This document shows positions 1 through 13,385 of a stretch of DNA of 64,000 bases, in pieces. Location: contig VXAY01002606.1 in the NCBI GenBank assembly GCA_013399855.1, positions 236,217 to 300,216 on the forward strand. Reading direction: 5' to 3'. The stretch comes from Oxyruncus cristatus. Taxonomy: Eukaryota; Chordata; Aves; Passeriformes; Cotingidae. Below the pieces are notes generated by a model that was not told the origin of the DNA, made no database searches, and saw only the letters and a list, made by a program, of their open reading frames with translations. Made by a program: the position numbers and the translations under genes. How positions within the stretch are numbered: position 1 is the stretch's first letter; every line of letters begins with the position of its first letter.

Positions 1-3000
1 TAGTTAATTAGCCCCCAGTTTATGGCCTCACCTATTTATGAAATGTTGCAAACCATATTAATAATATTTATCTTATTTCTGGGACTCCAGTATTCGAATA
101 CACTGGGTATTTCCCATGTCAGGTACTGGCTCTTATATTAATGTTTTCTCTGGATTTTGTCTCAAAAATTCTTAGAATTCTTCTGTCCTTCACTTTTTAT
201 CATTAATTAAAACATTAAATGACACTGACCACAAGATACATCGTTTGAGAAAATCTTTCAGACCAAATGTCCATTAAAGACCTGCAGTATCACTGGGAAT
301 TTATCTCATAATAGAAACACAACTGCCTCTCCTTTGCATTATTGTACTGTAAATGGTCATCACATGCTAACATAAAGTCAGTGAAAAAGGAAGTACCTAG
401 TTTTGAAAATTAATTACTTTGCCAGAATTCTTTTCCCTTCCTTAAGCATGGGAGAAAGGTATAAAGGTACCCACGATATTCAGAAAGTCAGACCCACAAT
501 ACCAGGCTGCGCATCCTAACCAGAGAGGGGGCTCCAGGTCAAGGCCAGAAAAAGTTCTGTCATCCAGGTTCTGCACTGGCTGTCAGCAGTGGTGCTGTGG
601 GAAGGCCTGGCTTGGGAGATACTCCTCCATAACATCACCCTCAGCACCTAGGTCCTCTCCACTCACTCCTGTACACACCATCCCCCAGTGACCAGCTGAG
701 GAAACATAAAATTTTGCTTTCTGAAATCTTCCTTCAGTTTACATTCGCTGAAGAAAAAACCAGAATCTCTTGTTAACTCATCACTATCAAAATCTCTACC
801 ACAGCAAGCCATGATGTTGCATCCATAGATGCAAAGCAAGCAAAGCTGTTTTCAATTTTCCAGCAGCAATCCTGACAGACGTAAATTCTATCTCAGACAA
901 ATAATGTCTTGAGGTACTTGAGTAAATTACTCCCGGCTACTTCTGTCAACAGTGACTAGAAGATATGTATCTCATTTTCAGCCTATGGAAAAATATCTGT
1001 AATATGTTCTTTGAAGACCTCTGGTGGCAAAGACTGAGCACTGACCTTCCCTCTAACTTGGATAAAAACATGAAATCCCCACTGGAGAGGCTCATGCAGT
1101 GATTTTGAATGATAATCCTGCACACCTTCAAATAGCTTGCACAGTGGCTGACTGCAGTTTTGCTGTAGGACACAATTCCTGGAACTAATATATCACTGTC
1201 CTCATACTACCCAGCATTATGAACAATTGCATAACCAGGGCTGAGCAAATAATTATTTCAGCTTCTTTTTGTGCTGCATGGAGCTATCTATAAATTGCAA
1301 GTACTGAAGACATAATATTAGATGAAAGAAAAGAAATAACATTTATTAAAATGACTAATCATTACTTCAGATTTTTCTTTTGCCTGCCTCCCTTCTGGAC
1401 CACAAGGTTAAGGCAGGAAGGGATGAACGCTTATGACGTATTCCAACTTCTCTTCCACTTAAAGGGGAAAAAAAAGCGTTCCATTTTGTTTTTTTTTTTT
1501 CATTTTTTTTTTTATTCAAGTAGTCACAATGATCTAGGCAACTCTCTACAGCTCAAAATCTGGCTATAGATCATTTTGGACACTATATGCTAACTAATAA
1601 TAAACCCCTGCTTTCTAAGATGTAAAACCATCTCTTTCAATGGCCCAATTCTATCGAAGAGGCTTTCTTTTATGAATTAGCTTGTTGTCAACCTATCCAA
1701 ACAGCTTTACTTCTTGCTCTTTTCCTAAATCAGAATAATAACATCTACAAAACCACAACAATATAAGTGTTGTGAAAGGTTATATTGGCATCCTAGTATT
1801 TTTAAGCATTTATACAGTACATCCCTTTCTCAGACAGCAATAACCATATACTATCAAGAAAAGTGGGTAGGAGTAAAAGGGAAGATTCACTCAATTTGAA
1901 ACTTGATTTCACAAGAAAAGCTGAATTAGCATCCTGTCTATTTTTCAAAAAGAAGCAAAAATGCACTCCTTCATCCACAGATTTCCTACATATATCAAAT
2001 GTCCAAAGAGACTCTTTCTCCTCTTCAGTACCATTAAAATAAAACACCACTGCACATGTAGGTATGTTTTAGCATTTGAAGAACCTAAATCTTTGGGGAT
2101 TCAGAATCCCTGCAAGCCACACATTCTCCTAAATGCTGAGCACTCCAGCCTCACAAGCTACATTTTGTCTACTTAAAGTTGTGATAGGACTTCACCAAGC
2201 TCTAAGACTAAGCCATAGTGGTCTGATGGACTTTACCTCTGCCAAGGTCTTAACATCTGAGTGAAATACCAGATCCAAAGGGCTCATTACCATGAAAAAA
2301 ATCCCATTCTTCTTATCATAAATGATAAATGACTGTAACATAGCTGATTTGCAGTGATATCTTTAACTCTTTTAAAATAAAACATATTTAGAGGGGATTT
2401 CTCTGGTTTTTTTATTACTGATGACAAACAGTTTAAACTACATCATCCAAATTGTTTCTTGTGGGAACAGGAGCTGAGACGAAAAATGTCATTTCCACTG
2501 CATATTTTGCAACTGATCTTTCAATGACTGTAAAAAATCCAGCTCAGGAATATGTCAATGTGTACAAGTTTAATTGCTTCCCTGACTTCTAAAATTCTTT
2601 TTTAAACCATCCTATAAGCTCTTCATAGTTGAAGTCACAGTTTGAATATCAAAGCATGATATATTTCATGGGTGACTAAAACAAGTATTGTGTAATACTC
2701 CTGTGCAAGTAAGTTATGTTGAGGGGAAAACTACTGGAAAAAGAACAAGTCAGAAGGATAATGAACTGTATTCAAGACATGTAGGGGAGAGCAGCACCAA
2801 GACCTGAACTTGTTTCAGAATATCAGAACACCACCCATATAACTGTGAGTGAAACAAACATAAAAGACCTTCAAGTTGTCATTCATCCCTGATGTGCATT
2901 ATAGACGCCTTTGGGGTCACCTAGTTGGTCCATATTTCACTAGTCTTCATCACCGGTTTGACTGTCAAAAAGGTGGGGTTAGAGATCTGAGATGTACATT

Positions 3001-6000
3001 GTTAAGCAGCAAGGAGGAAAGGAATACCAACAGCTCATCTGTCTTTGAGGAATTGTACAGAAGCCCTCAACGAAAACAAAGAAGGCTGTGCACACATCTC
3101 GTTCGGTGCTAAGATTACAATGACATCAAAAACATTCAAATGTCTAAACGAGGGACCCAGTGCAACACTTTCAAAAAGATTCCACCGTTTCCAAATTAAA
3201 AAGTCACAGCTACTCTCACAGAGAAAAAAGAAAAATAAAGAGGAAGAAAAAGAACCCTCTATAGGTGAATCTTCCTAAGGTTCAATGAACTATTCCAGCA
3301 CAGTTTGTTCAGAATATTGTTCTGAGTTATTCTAGAAGCTAGCTCCTACCATAATATCCTATAGATGTCTCATAGAAGTCAACAAAGGTAACCTGGTCTT
3401 TGCCTTGAGCAGAGAGGATCACAAATCATTTTTGCTGTTGCTTTTAACAGCACACTATGTCACTTACCTTCCATATGCACAACTGAATGAAGTTGTGACA
3501 AAGTCTAATATTGTTACTTGAATATGAAAATAGGAAACTCCACCAAATCAAGCTTTATTAGTAGCTTTTAATGCTCAAGCATAGTACTGTGGCATTAGTA
3601 GACAGATATTAAAAGAATTTTTTTTATATGCATCTGTAAAATACATAGAATATAACACAGAGACACCAACAAAACACTGAACAAGTTAGCTCAATACTGA
3701 TTGTAATAACCATCTGACTTCATGAAAATCAGTGTAAGCTCACTGATATTGATTCTTTTAGGACTGAAATGCAGAGAACATCATAGCTACTGCTGCAATC
3801 TCCATTAGTTGAAAAAGTGCATTTTACATACACATGATAAAAATAATGAGACTTCACTCAGAATGGTGTGAAAGTCTAAGCTGGACAAGTTTGTAGAGAT
3901 ATAGTATCTTTGTTTGGACCAAATGATAGAGCCAGAATAAAACTAGACAATCTTCAGGACACTTCTTCAGGTCTGAAATGTTGTCCAAATTACATTTTCT
4001 GCAAACAAATGGGGAGATATAAATTTGAAGTTTAGTATTCATGGGAAAATACTGTTTTGTCAAGTAATAGTTCTAAAGCCAGTTCCCATTAGTGCAAACT
4101 TAATCACTTCTTCCTTATCTGAACTGTCAATTAGTTGTGATGAGTGAAAATGACATATTTCCCTAGTCCATACATAGAATATTTCAAAAGTAAATAGGTA
4201 AATAATTCACTAGAGTATCAATCAACAGAAATTATAACTTGAACTATAACTGCCCTCAGCACTAAGCTGAAGACCAATTTCCTTGCACCCTTTCAATATT
4301 GTAAAACAACATTTGAAAACTGCATTTGCAACACTCAGCAGATCTAAGGAATAGTTTAATATTCATTGTTTGACATTTACATTACAGATGGTCTCAGGAC
4401 ACACAATACAGTCCTCTGAGGTTCTAAAACCAAGATTTCCAGTGCTTTCATAGAAGTTGGACCAGTGATTTTGCCTGTTTATTGCTAAGCTTCCAATTCA
4501 AAAGGTGTGTTCAGATGTACAGCTTCCACATAACTTCAGCAGAAACAGGAATCTGACCCTAGATGACTTGAAGTCATCTAAGCTAGCCAGGAGTGAAACA
4601 ATTAGGAAACATTAACATTAGGGCTGTTGTTACTTACAAAGATGATGACCACAGGATCCCAGGCATCCTCTTCCGTTAATCACTCTCTTCAGTCCTGAAA
4701 TTAGGTACTCACCTTCCAAAAATAAGAAGGCAAATTATCACAAAAATCTATCAGCTTGGAGAATAGTGCCCTAGTTATACCATGGCAAGGCTGTCTTCAT
4801 TTCCATATCTGATATACTTGCTCCAAACTGGTGCTTTCAACACCTATCCAAGATGAGTCTTCTTTATACTGCTTTGTTTCTCTAAAGTAAATCATTGAAG
4901 TTCCTCTTTGGAAGTTACATAAAGTATTAACTGGACAAAACACAAAATCTATATCCCAGTGATTAAGAAGCTCTCTAGATTCTGGGAAACAGGGATTTAA
5001 ATCTCCTGCAAAACTCAGATGAGCAGGAGTTTCAGCAAAGGCCTTCTGCATCCTAGGAGGACTCCTTAGCCATGAGTGATATTTTGCAAAATCTAATTCA
5101 TCTTTTGACCTCAGAAAAGGCCACTTCTACCTTATTGCATCTCTCCAGGTTTGTGTTCACATGCATGATAGACCAAGTAAGGCCTCATCTGAGACTCGCT
5201 GAGTCTCTGATCCTTTGCTTTTAGATATGGTTCTAAGCAGCCTGCAGGGACATCAGTCCTTAAATACTTTTGTACCATTTGAATGGCAGATATTTAAATG
5301 ATATAACTACTATCAATTGAGCTGAGAATTTAGAATTCTAATGACACACACCTAATCACTTGGGTATCTAAAGATCCCTAAAGCCATAGGCATCTAGCTA
5401 CTTTGAGTGTCCAGCAGAGCTTATAAAGACGTCTAAACCAATTCATGCTACTCATTCCATGTGCTAGAGTAAAACAATCCATGTGCTCCAATTATAATGC
5501 TTTGGTTTGTAACAGGGCTTATATTGACTGTTTCAAATGTAAAAACCTAAGGGGATCTCTAAATTCTGTTTGATAGACAGTTTTACTTGTTTAGGATTTG
5601 AAGAATATATTGTACTGAGAGTACAAAATATGAAAGTTCCTAAACCAAAATCTGTAATCATTCAAAAAACAAAGTATATCTACATGGTGTGAAATTTTAT
5701 GACATTGAGTGCATGATATTACAAAAACTAATTTCATCTGTCCTGTTCCCAGGAAAGTATGGAGATTTAACACATAAAACAGTAAGTACCATGTAAAAAA
5801 TTTCTCCACAGAGCTCTTAGCCCAGGACAGCTTTTGACTGCAGCAAAATGGGAAGCTTCACTGACGATAGAGGAAACCCAGTTATTCTGGGGCATTGCTT
5901 TGGCAGGCCTTTCACAAGGACTGAGGCATTGCTTTGGCAGGCCTTTCACAAGGACTGAAAGTAAGCCTATCTGCAGAAGTGACATTTGCCCAGAACTTGG

Positions 6001-7620
6001 CTTTACTTTCGATAAATAATGAGTGACATAATCCATACAACAATATGGAGCAAAATAACTGCTCTGTACTCTTCCTTTGTGGTCCTTCAGCAGTTTTATA
6101 AAAATTGCATTGTAGCAACAATACTTTGTTTTTTCTAATGGCTAAGTTTTACTTTCTTTTCTAATGACTTTCATTCATTAGTAATTATGAATGCTGTTCA
6201 TCAATATCCTTTTGGATTCTTCGAATTCTGTCAGTATTCTGTAACACGTATTCTACACAATTTGTGGTCTGAACCAAATGTTTCCTTTTCAATAATTTAT
6301 ACAATTTACACCTGTATTACACACCAACTTTCTTTTCTATGACAACAGAAGTAAGACATGATGAAGAGTTCAGGCTATAATCCCAATCATTGCATTAGAC
6401 CTCCTTTTGTTGATTTTTGATATAAAAAGTATGCAAAACAATTGCATTGGCCTGTGACATGCAACATCCCCTTCATATAAATATAAATGCTGTATATTCT
6501 TCTCTGTTTTGTTGTTTGACACACTGGTTTGACTCTGTGTTTGCCTTCCATGTTTTGTTATTTAATTAATGAAAATAGGCCTCAAACTATTTCAAGACTG
6601 TGCTTCTTCTGACCCATCTCACCCTCGCTGTTCTTGAAAGAACTGGAGCCCTAAATGCATTATCTAAGGAAACACGAGTTAGACAAGCAACTGGTTCCAA
6701 TTGCAGGTTGTAATCTCCCTACCCCATCAACCTCATCTTGCTAAATCCTCCTAAATCCTCTAGCTTCTGCTCCTCTAATCATGAGGGTTAGAGGCTGCAA
6801 GGGCTGCTTTTCGCTTCATTAAAATTTCCTTTTAATCTTTTATAATCTGTCAGCACAGTACATAAACACCCATCAGAAGCTTATTCCTTCTAATTTCACA
6901 AAAGGGGATAATTTTACTATACATTCCATATTTGCAAAGTTAAGCTTCATTTCACACCACCATAAACCTTGGTCAGAAGGATGAATAGTTAAGCAGTTGA
7001 GCAAATGGCATTTACTGCTACAGCTGGGTGCATTATTCATTGTGAAGCATTTATTTGGTGAAGTTAAACCTTGGTTTTGCTTATGAAACATCCAAAAGCT
7101 GATCCCAAATTATTTCAGTACATGGGGCTCTTTTCAGAAAGAACATTTTGAACCATGTTGTTGCCCGTGTGCCCCTTGCGTGACTGCCTGCCTAAATCAA
7201 ACCAGATTAGTTTTCCTTCTTGAGAGGGTGACTAAAACTTCTTTCAGAGAGAAACAACTGGTTACCCAAGTGCATACTGAATAGTTCATCCTTCTGTTAC
7301 AAATTTTCAAAATTTGAGTGAGCAAATGAGCAATTATCTAAAAATTCAGTCCTAATTATTAATAAGTTATATTCTGCTAAAAATACTGTTATCACCTTAT
7401 AATTCTACATAACTTACATAATTTTACAGTTCTGTGGCAGAAATACCATTAGATATATCCTCTAGGAAACCATAGCATACCTCCAATGCAAGCTTACAAC
7501 ATAAATAAGAAGTGAAAAATCTCAATGACATTCCTTCAAACTACATTCCCTGAGAGGTAATATGAGAGAGGTGTCACTCATGAGAGCAGCCATTTAGCAT
7601 CACTTTCCCTCTCCTTCCCT
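1..7620. other. Intergenic DNA, no gene recognised
   Basis: AT-rich non-coding sequence. Open frames are all short (under about 90 codons), have no family resemblance and overlap on both strands. A T-rich tract lies at 1490-1514 and a 34-bp tandem duplication at 5891-5958. A somewhat GC-richer patch at about 500-700 matches nothing I recognise. Confidence 0.6.
5891..5958. repeat. Perfect 34-bp tandem duplication
   Basis: Two identical adjacent copies of a 34-bp unit beginning GGCATTGCTTTGGCAGG and ending AAGGACTGA (5891-5924 and 5925-5958). The copies show no mismatch, which suggests a recent slippage or duplication event, or possibly an assembly artefact. Confidence 0.95.
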
Positions 7621-7624
7621 TTGT

Positions 7625-7700
7625 AGAAAGTCTAGATGGATGCAGATTCAAAGGGACCACTGGAGGCAACCTAGTCCAACCTCCTACTCAAAGAAGGGCT
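7625..7700 (-). mobile_element. Short CR1-like 3' fragment
   Basis: GGGACCACTGGAGGCAACCT then AGTCCAACCTCCTACTCAAAG match the antisense of the CR1 3' UTR block that normally reads 'gggacctctggaggtcatctagtccaacctcctgctcaaag'. Only about 75 bases are recognisable. Confidence 0.6.
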
Positions 7701-7847
7701 ACATTAAAAGTTTTATTCCATTCTCATTCTAACCTTTCCCTGTAAGTGCAACAGAACATGTTAATATTCAAGAAGAAGGAAACTGGCAATTTTCAAACTG
7801 ATGCTGTCTATACATGATTTATTATGCTTTTCTTTAGGTTTCCCTTC

Positions 7848-7911
7848 TTGGGGTGTTTGTTTGGGGTTTTCGGTTTTTTGTTTGGGGTTTTTTATTGGTG
7901 GTGTTTTTTTG
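7848..7911. repeat. T/G-rich low-complexity tract
   Basis: A run of TTGGGG, GGGGTTTT and poly-T words with almost no A or C. Similar tracts occur at 60703-60760 and 62578-62662, and as the A/C complement at 9381-9500 and 41570-41812. Confidence 0.75.
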
Positions 7912-10900
7912 TAAACACAAAGCTTTGAGCTCCTCTGTTTTTTCAGAAAACAGAAACAAACATGAATAACATTAATATTAGTATTTTATTCTCTGTACCA
8001 CTGTAACCAGAAGACATCATCATAAAGATAGGCCAGATCCTAGTCTTCAGAGCAAACCCATGAAGGTATTGCTTGAAGGTCTGAAGCACCTCCTGGAAAA
8101 CAGACTCCATAGAGCTGCCACTCACAAATTTGGTGAGACACTGCTTAACAAGTATTTTCCATATACAGCTTTGAAAATATGTTATAAAAAAGGGGGGGTG
8201 GGGTGAGTGAGATTTATATATGGGTTGCTAGTTCTATGTATGTTTAATTATGGAATTATGTGGTTCTGCACTGTCCTCAAAATTTCATCATATGCTCTTT
8301 ATTTTGCCACTATTGCTAGTTTGTTCAATGAACGTAAGTTTTGGTCTTTTTTTTTCCCCAGCTTTAATGATACATTTATATATAGTAATGCAGAAGCCAA
8401 GTATTAGAATTGCTACTCCACTAAAAGCTTCAATAGAGTAACTCCAAATTTATACCAGTGTAACTAAGACTACAATTTGCATCCTATTAACTACAGCAGA
8501 AGCTTTTCAGAACAGCTTCCCAACTAGTGAGAGTGAAGTAAGGAACATAAGGTTAAACTCCAACTGCAAATGACGTCCTTGGTTGTATCTACACTACTCA
8601 ATATAAACACTCTCCTATTCCACCTTTTTTTTTCCTTTTTCCCCAGAAGAAAGTGAAAAGAGTGGGTGTTTATTTGAAGGGAAAAAAAAAAATCACTCTT
8701 TTGCTCAAGGGAAGGGCTTTGCTTCCATTAGGTTCTCATCTGAAAGTCATGCTGCAAACATTTCTCTCATTCTAATATTTACATGGCAAAAAGGACAGCA
8801 TCTAAATTTCTAAGGCCTCATGTTTTCTCCACACTGCACATGAGGAATCTGCATCAGATTTAAACAATGGAGTAATCTCTGAAGTTAACAGTATGCAACA
8901 CCATGAAAAACTCTCATGAAGTAAAAACAAATAATTAATGTTTGGCAGTAAAAGCTCCATGGAAATGTCAGTGTGTCTGAATCTTACGTCACTGATGTCA
9001 GCATTGCATCCCTCTACAGTTCAGCTCCAACACTGTACACCATTCGTCTGCTTTTTTTTCATCCTCTGATGATTTGTCCCCTCCTGCCAAACCAATTATA
9101 TACCATAACAACTGTTCTATCCTACACAGGAAACAATAATTGCAATATTAAATGATTTTGAAATTGCTTACCTCAAAACTGGCTTGAAATTAAAAATCAT
9201 ATTTCTGTAGACTGGAGCTGAGGACATTTATTTTGAAGTTTTGAATATAGCTAAAATTTCTCTTGACTTGACTTTTCCTAATGAAATTCAGTAACCTACT
9301 TCCCAAACATGACAAAAAGCTTTCAATATGCTATGATGCCACATCACTACCCCTTCACATATTGCTGAAGACTCCCAAGCAAAAAAAAAAAAAAAAGGAA
9401 ATGAAAAAAAAACCCAAAATCAACCTAAAAACAACAAACNNNNNNNNNNNNNNNNNNNNNNNNNNNNNNNNNNNAGGGAATGTCAAAAAAACCCCACAGT
9501 CAGCTTAAAGACACAAAGCTGAAACACGCAAAAATAAACAAAAAGGTAACAAAGAATACATAGAAGTCTATCCAGCTATTCCTCCTACTGGCTGAGACCA
9601 AGACAAGAAAAGTTAATCAGATACTATTATAATTGTTTTAAAATAATTGCTAAATCTTCTGAATACAACAGAGCTTGATGTTCTGAAGGATAAACATATT
9701 TTTGCATGAATGCCTGGTGGAAGTCAACTTGACTACCCAGACCAGTTTCCTTGAAGTGACTGGGATACCCAGCTCAGAAGGACCCATGGAGCACCTATTG
9801 CCCATGCTATCATATTTTAAACATTACAGAGCACTTCCAACAAAGTAAGATCTATAGCACAGAAAGAATCAAAGCTACAATCACTGGAAGAAAGAGGGAG
9901 ACTGAAAGTATCACTATCTTTGAATTGGCAGTGACAGAAACATTAATTCTCAGGAGGACTAAATTATTCTTCAGAGGGGTCTCTCCCTTCAACTGACTCC
10001 AAAAGGGATGAAATTACAACATACAACAACTACATTTCAGTCAAAGTTTTTCCATTAGGTAAGATAAGACTCCATTTGCTATTGAATATTTCTTAAACCT
10101 CCTTTAGTACTATATCTAGACAGCAAAACTTTAAAGTACCTTAAAAGGGCAAGAGAGAGAAGCAAAGACCCCCTGCAGGATTTGTAAGACTGAGTCAACT
10201 TCTGTAGGGATTCACAGGGGAGGCTGCTGCCCTGGTTATTGTACCTGAACTGAAATGCAGAATCTGCAGCTCACAGGCACACAAAAGGGCCTGCCCAGAA
10301 GGAGTTTGGGAGAAACAGGACGTACAGTCTTCAGAGGGAAGACTGGCAAGAGCCTGGGAGGCTCCTGAAGTCTGGAAAGCCTGAGGGTGGACCATATCCT
10401 TCCCTCTACTCATAGCATCTAAATGCGCTGGCACTTGCCCCTATCTCTGAACACACAAATACACCTGCTAGCAGACCCCTCTTTCAGTCGATCTGTTCCC
10501 TAGTGTGTGTCAGAAGGATTTCAGTCACGAGTTTTAGTAAGGAAACGCCTAGCCCAGAGATGCCTTATCTTGGTTATTTAATGTTCATATAATTTAAATA
10601 TATTAATACCTAACCAGTGGAGCATTAAACTTTGCATTAGTTTAATCCATTTAGCTAATATTTTTCTAAGTAATTATTTTTAGAAAATATAAATAATCTA
10701 TCCTCTCCTATAAAGACATTACAGTTTCAAGATGCACAATTCACTTTCAGTCCACTTAGCTCAAAGTCTGCTTTTAGGAGACTCCTGTCTTCCCAAGTTT
10801 CCTTAGTGTCTGGCTCAGGTAATACTCAGTGAGGTGTCTCAGTCCATCCTGTCCTTTCCATGGCATCTTTTTAACACCGAAAGTAAAATGGCAACATCAC

Positions 10901-11081
10901 ACTTGACATTTAAACTTCATCCCAGTTGCTTCCAACCATCCACAGATTCAATCCAGTGGCTTGCAACAAAAATATTGTTAATTTATTTAAGCCATAATTC
11001 TTTGTGCACAAATGACATTTTCAGAAAAGCCCAGTAGGTGTATCTCCAGAGAGAGCAATTGTCCAAACACACAGTCATTAT
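7912..11081. other. Intergenic DNA, no gene recognised
   Basis: AT-rich non-coding sequence with an assembly gap at 9440-9474 inside an A/C-rich tract. A GC-richer patch at about 10160-10480 has no recognised family. A very AT-rich stretch at 10570-10700 contains several TAAT words. Confidence 0.55.
9440..9474. other. Assembly gap (35 N)
   Basis: A run of N flanked on both sides by A-rich sequence with interspersed C. The gap probably reflects difficulty reading the low-complexity tract. Confidence 0.98.
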
Positions 11082-11634
11082 TGTTGGGGATCGGAGGATT
11101 TCTTGGCAGCAGTGGGAGAATTGGAAAAAGCAACTTTACGCTGCGCAGAACCCATGAAGAGCCAAAACCAAGATACTCAAGAGAAAGACACCAGAAACTC
11201 ACTCACCAGAACTATTTACAACCAGTGTTAATGCATGTTTCATGTTTGTACACCAATTTAAATATTATAATTCCCAGTTATACCCTCAACTTTATTTAAA
11301 ATTTTGTGATTGGTTAATATTTGGTGCACTGCAGCATTTTCCCTATATGCCACCCCTTCTTACCTTGTTTGTATTGTACCCTCCTACCCTTTCCCTTACC
11401 TGGAGCTAACCCAACCTACCCTTTCCATGTTTGTAATTCTCCGCCCAAGTTCTGGATCCTTCTCTCAGCTCCTCTATAAAAGAGGTTGCTTCTCTCCTCC
11501 CTTTTGGATTCGTGTTTTCCCCGGGTTTGTGCTACCTAACTGTGTGGTGCAGGAACCAATAAAGATCTCACTGCTGCATCAAGAACCCAGCATGAGTCTG
11601 TGGTCTTTTCTCCTTGACCCTGACCCGTGATACA
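11082..11634 (+). mobile_element. Solo LTR of an endogenous retrovirus
   Basis: About 551-553 bases with LTR organisation. It starts TGTTGGGGATC, has a TATA box TATAAAAG at 11475-11482, a polyadenylation signal AATAAA at 11558-11563, and ends GTGATACA. The TATA-to-AATAAA spacing of about 80 bases suits U3-R-U5. The flanks repeat: CATTAT at 11076-11081 and again at 11633-11638. If the element ends at the canonical CA (11634), the duplication is TTAT (4 bp). If it ends at GATA (11632), it is the 6-bp CATTAT. No primer binding site, gag or pol sequence follows, so this looks like a solo LTR left by recombination. Family not assigned. It carries no coding capacity of its own; open frames inside it are incidental. 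Confidence 0.85.
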
Positions 11635-11638
11635 TTAT

Positions 11639-13050
11639 GTTGATTTTGTTTAGCATCTCTTTGATGCCAGGCCTAATGTACTAATTGTAACTGCCAGGCC
11701 AGTGTACTCATTCAACTCCTGGTCTGCGTAACACACTATGTCTGCGAGAGGGAAAAGCAGCACGCTTCAGAAATAATAATACTGCCCAGTCTGAGCAAAG
11801 CTCAATATTTTACTTAATGAATTTGTATTGTCATGAAATCTGATTGAACAATTTCAAAAAGCAGGTTAGTGACTTTAGAAATACATTTTAAAATCATCAA
11901 AATATCTATCTACCTTAAAAATCTAAAACAAAATTCCATTAAAATTATTAGGATTTAGGAATCTAACCTGTTCAGATACTTAAAAAAATCCCAGTGGGAA
12001 CCTACCTTATTGAAACATTAAGTATGTAAGTATTTTTTAAATATTCAGTCATAAATGAGAATAGTAATAGTAGTAATAGTAATAATCATCATCATCATCA
12101 CCCAATAGCCAATCCCAAATCAAGAATAAAATGCTACTAAGAAGCAACGTAAAATTACAGCTTATTTCTTTCAATTATAAAATCATCTAATAGTGTAAAT
12201 CTCTTGTGTAAACACAGTAACAGACCTATACCTTATTATCCTACCAAAGAGTCTGACTCATAACTCCACCTCAATTTTATCTTTATGCTTTTGGATACTT
12301 TTTCCAAGAAGCAGGTATTGCTGCTCCCCCCGTCCTTCTTTGCTTTCCTTATCAACTTAAGAAGCTTTTCACGGCAAGGTCTGTCTGTGTATCTGCACAG
12401 GATTTCCCAAAGAACTGGTGTATCTGCCCTATTAAAACAACAAAATATTTAACATGAGCTTCTTAGCCGCAACTGGATTAGAGGGGATCATTAATCTCAC
12501 AGGTAAAACACTACATATCTCAGAAAGAGAGGTATCCTACTCTAACAGTTATCACTGGGAGTTTCAGGGAATGTTTGAATTTGTTATCTATGCTTGCATA
12601 CAGCATAAACCAACAACGTTCCTATACAGACACTACAGGCTGAGTCACCACTCCCCCATGTTGGCTTCTGGAATGGGGAAGACACTTGGGCCTGTCAAAG
12701 GTCACATGTAAGGAATTACTGCATGGATAGGAAACTCAGACACAAATGCGCTTTGAGATAAACTTGCAGATATAGCAATTCAGTATATTCTTGGTGTATT
12801 CTTAACTGTATTCTTCATGTCAGTACTCTGCCAAGAAATGAAGATGTAATATAAGGGTCTCCTGCTGAAGCCATTTGCAGCTGCATAACAAGTAAAACTT
12901 GTGCTGAATTAATGCATAAACATGGATGGCCATAAAAAGATCAAAAGAGAGAAGGTTCAGGCCAATGCTCACTACTTATTCAAGTCTCCACACATGCTTT
13001 CTTCCTACACATCTACAGTGTCTTATCCATAAGCTGATCACTAATTTATT
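11639..13050. other. Intergenic DNA with a trinucleotide microsatellite
   Basis: AT-rich non-coding DNA. At 12060-12102 there is a compound microsatellite of TAG/TAA units followed by ATC units. No gene recognised. Confidence 0.55.
12060..12102. repeat. Compound trinucleotide microsatellite
   Basis: Interrupted (TAG)(TAA) units followed by about five ATC repeats. Confidence 0.85.
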
Positions 13051-13055
13051 TTCAC

Positions 13056-13385
13056 AGAATTGTAGAGTGGTTAAAGTCGGAAGACACCTGCTTCACCCTG
13101 CTCAGGGCAGGGTCACCTACAGAACGTTGCCCAAGGCTGATCCATCTGGTGTTGAGTATTTCCAAGGATGGAAACTCCACATCCCTCTTTGAGCAACCTG
13201 TTCCAGAGTTCACCTGTCATTATAGGAAAAAAAAAAAGTTTAAGTAGAACTTCCTGTTTTTCAGTTTTTGGTCAATTTCTCTTGGCCTCTCACTGGACAC
13301 AACTGAAACAGGCCTAGCCAAATCTTTTTCACTTCTTCCCATCATGTATTTTTACACATTGATCAAATGTCTCCTGCATTTTCTC
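13056..13385 (-). mobile_element. CR1 LINE 3' end (old copy)
   Basis: Antisense match to the CR1 3' UTR. It contains the blocks CAGAATTGTAGAGTGGTT, 'ctgctcagggcagggtcacc', 'ttgagtatttccaaggatgg', 'gagcaacctgttccagag', and 'cttcctgtttttcagttt' followed by a degenerate 'cttggcctctcactgg'. The level of decay suggests an old insertion. It is 5'-truncated. Confidence 0.85.

Noticed and set aside
11310..11630. Plus-strand frame of 106 codons
   Set aside because: It lies inside the solo LTR and covers its TATA box and polyadenylation signal. It is not a protein gene.
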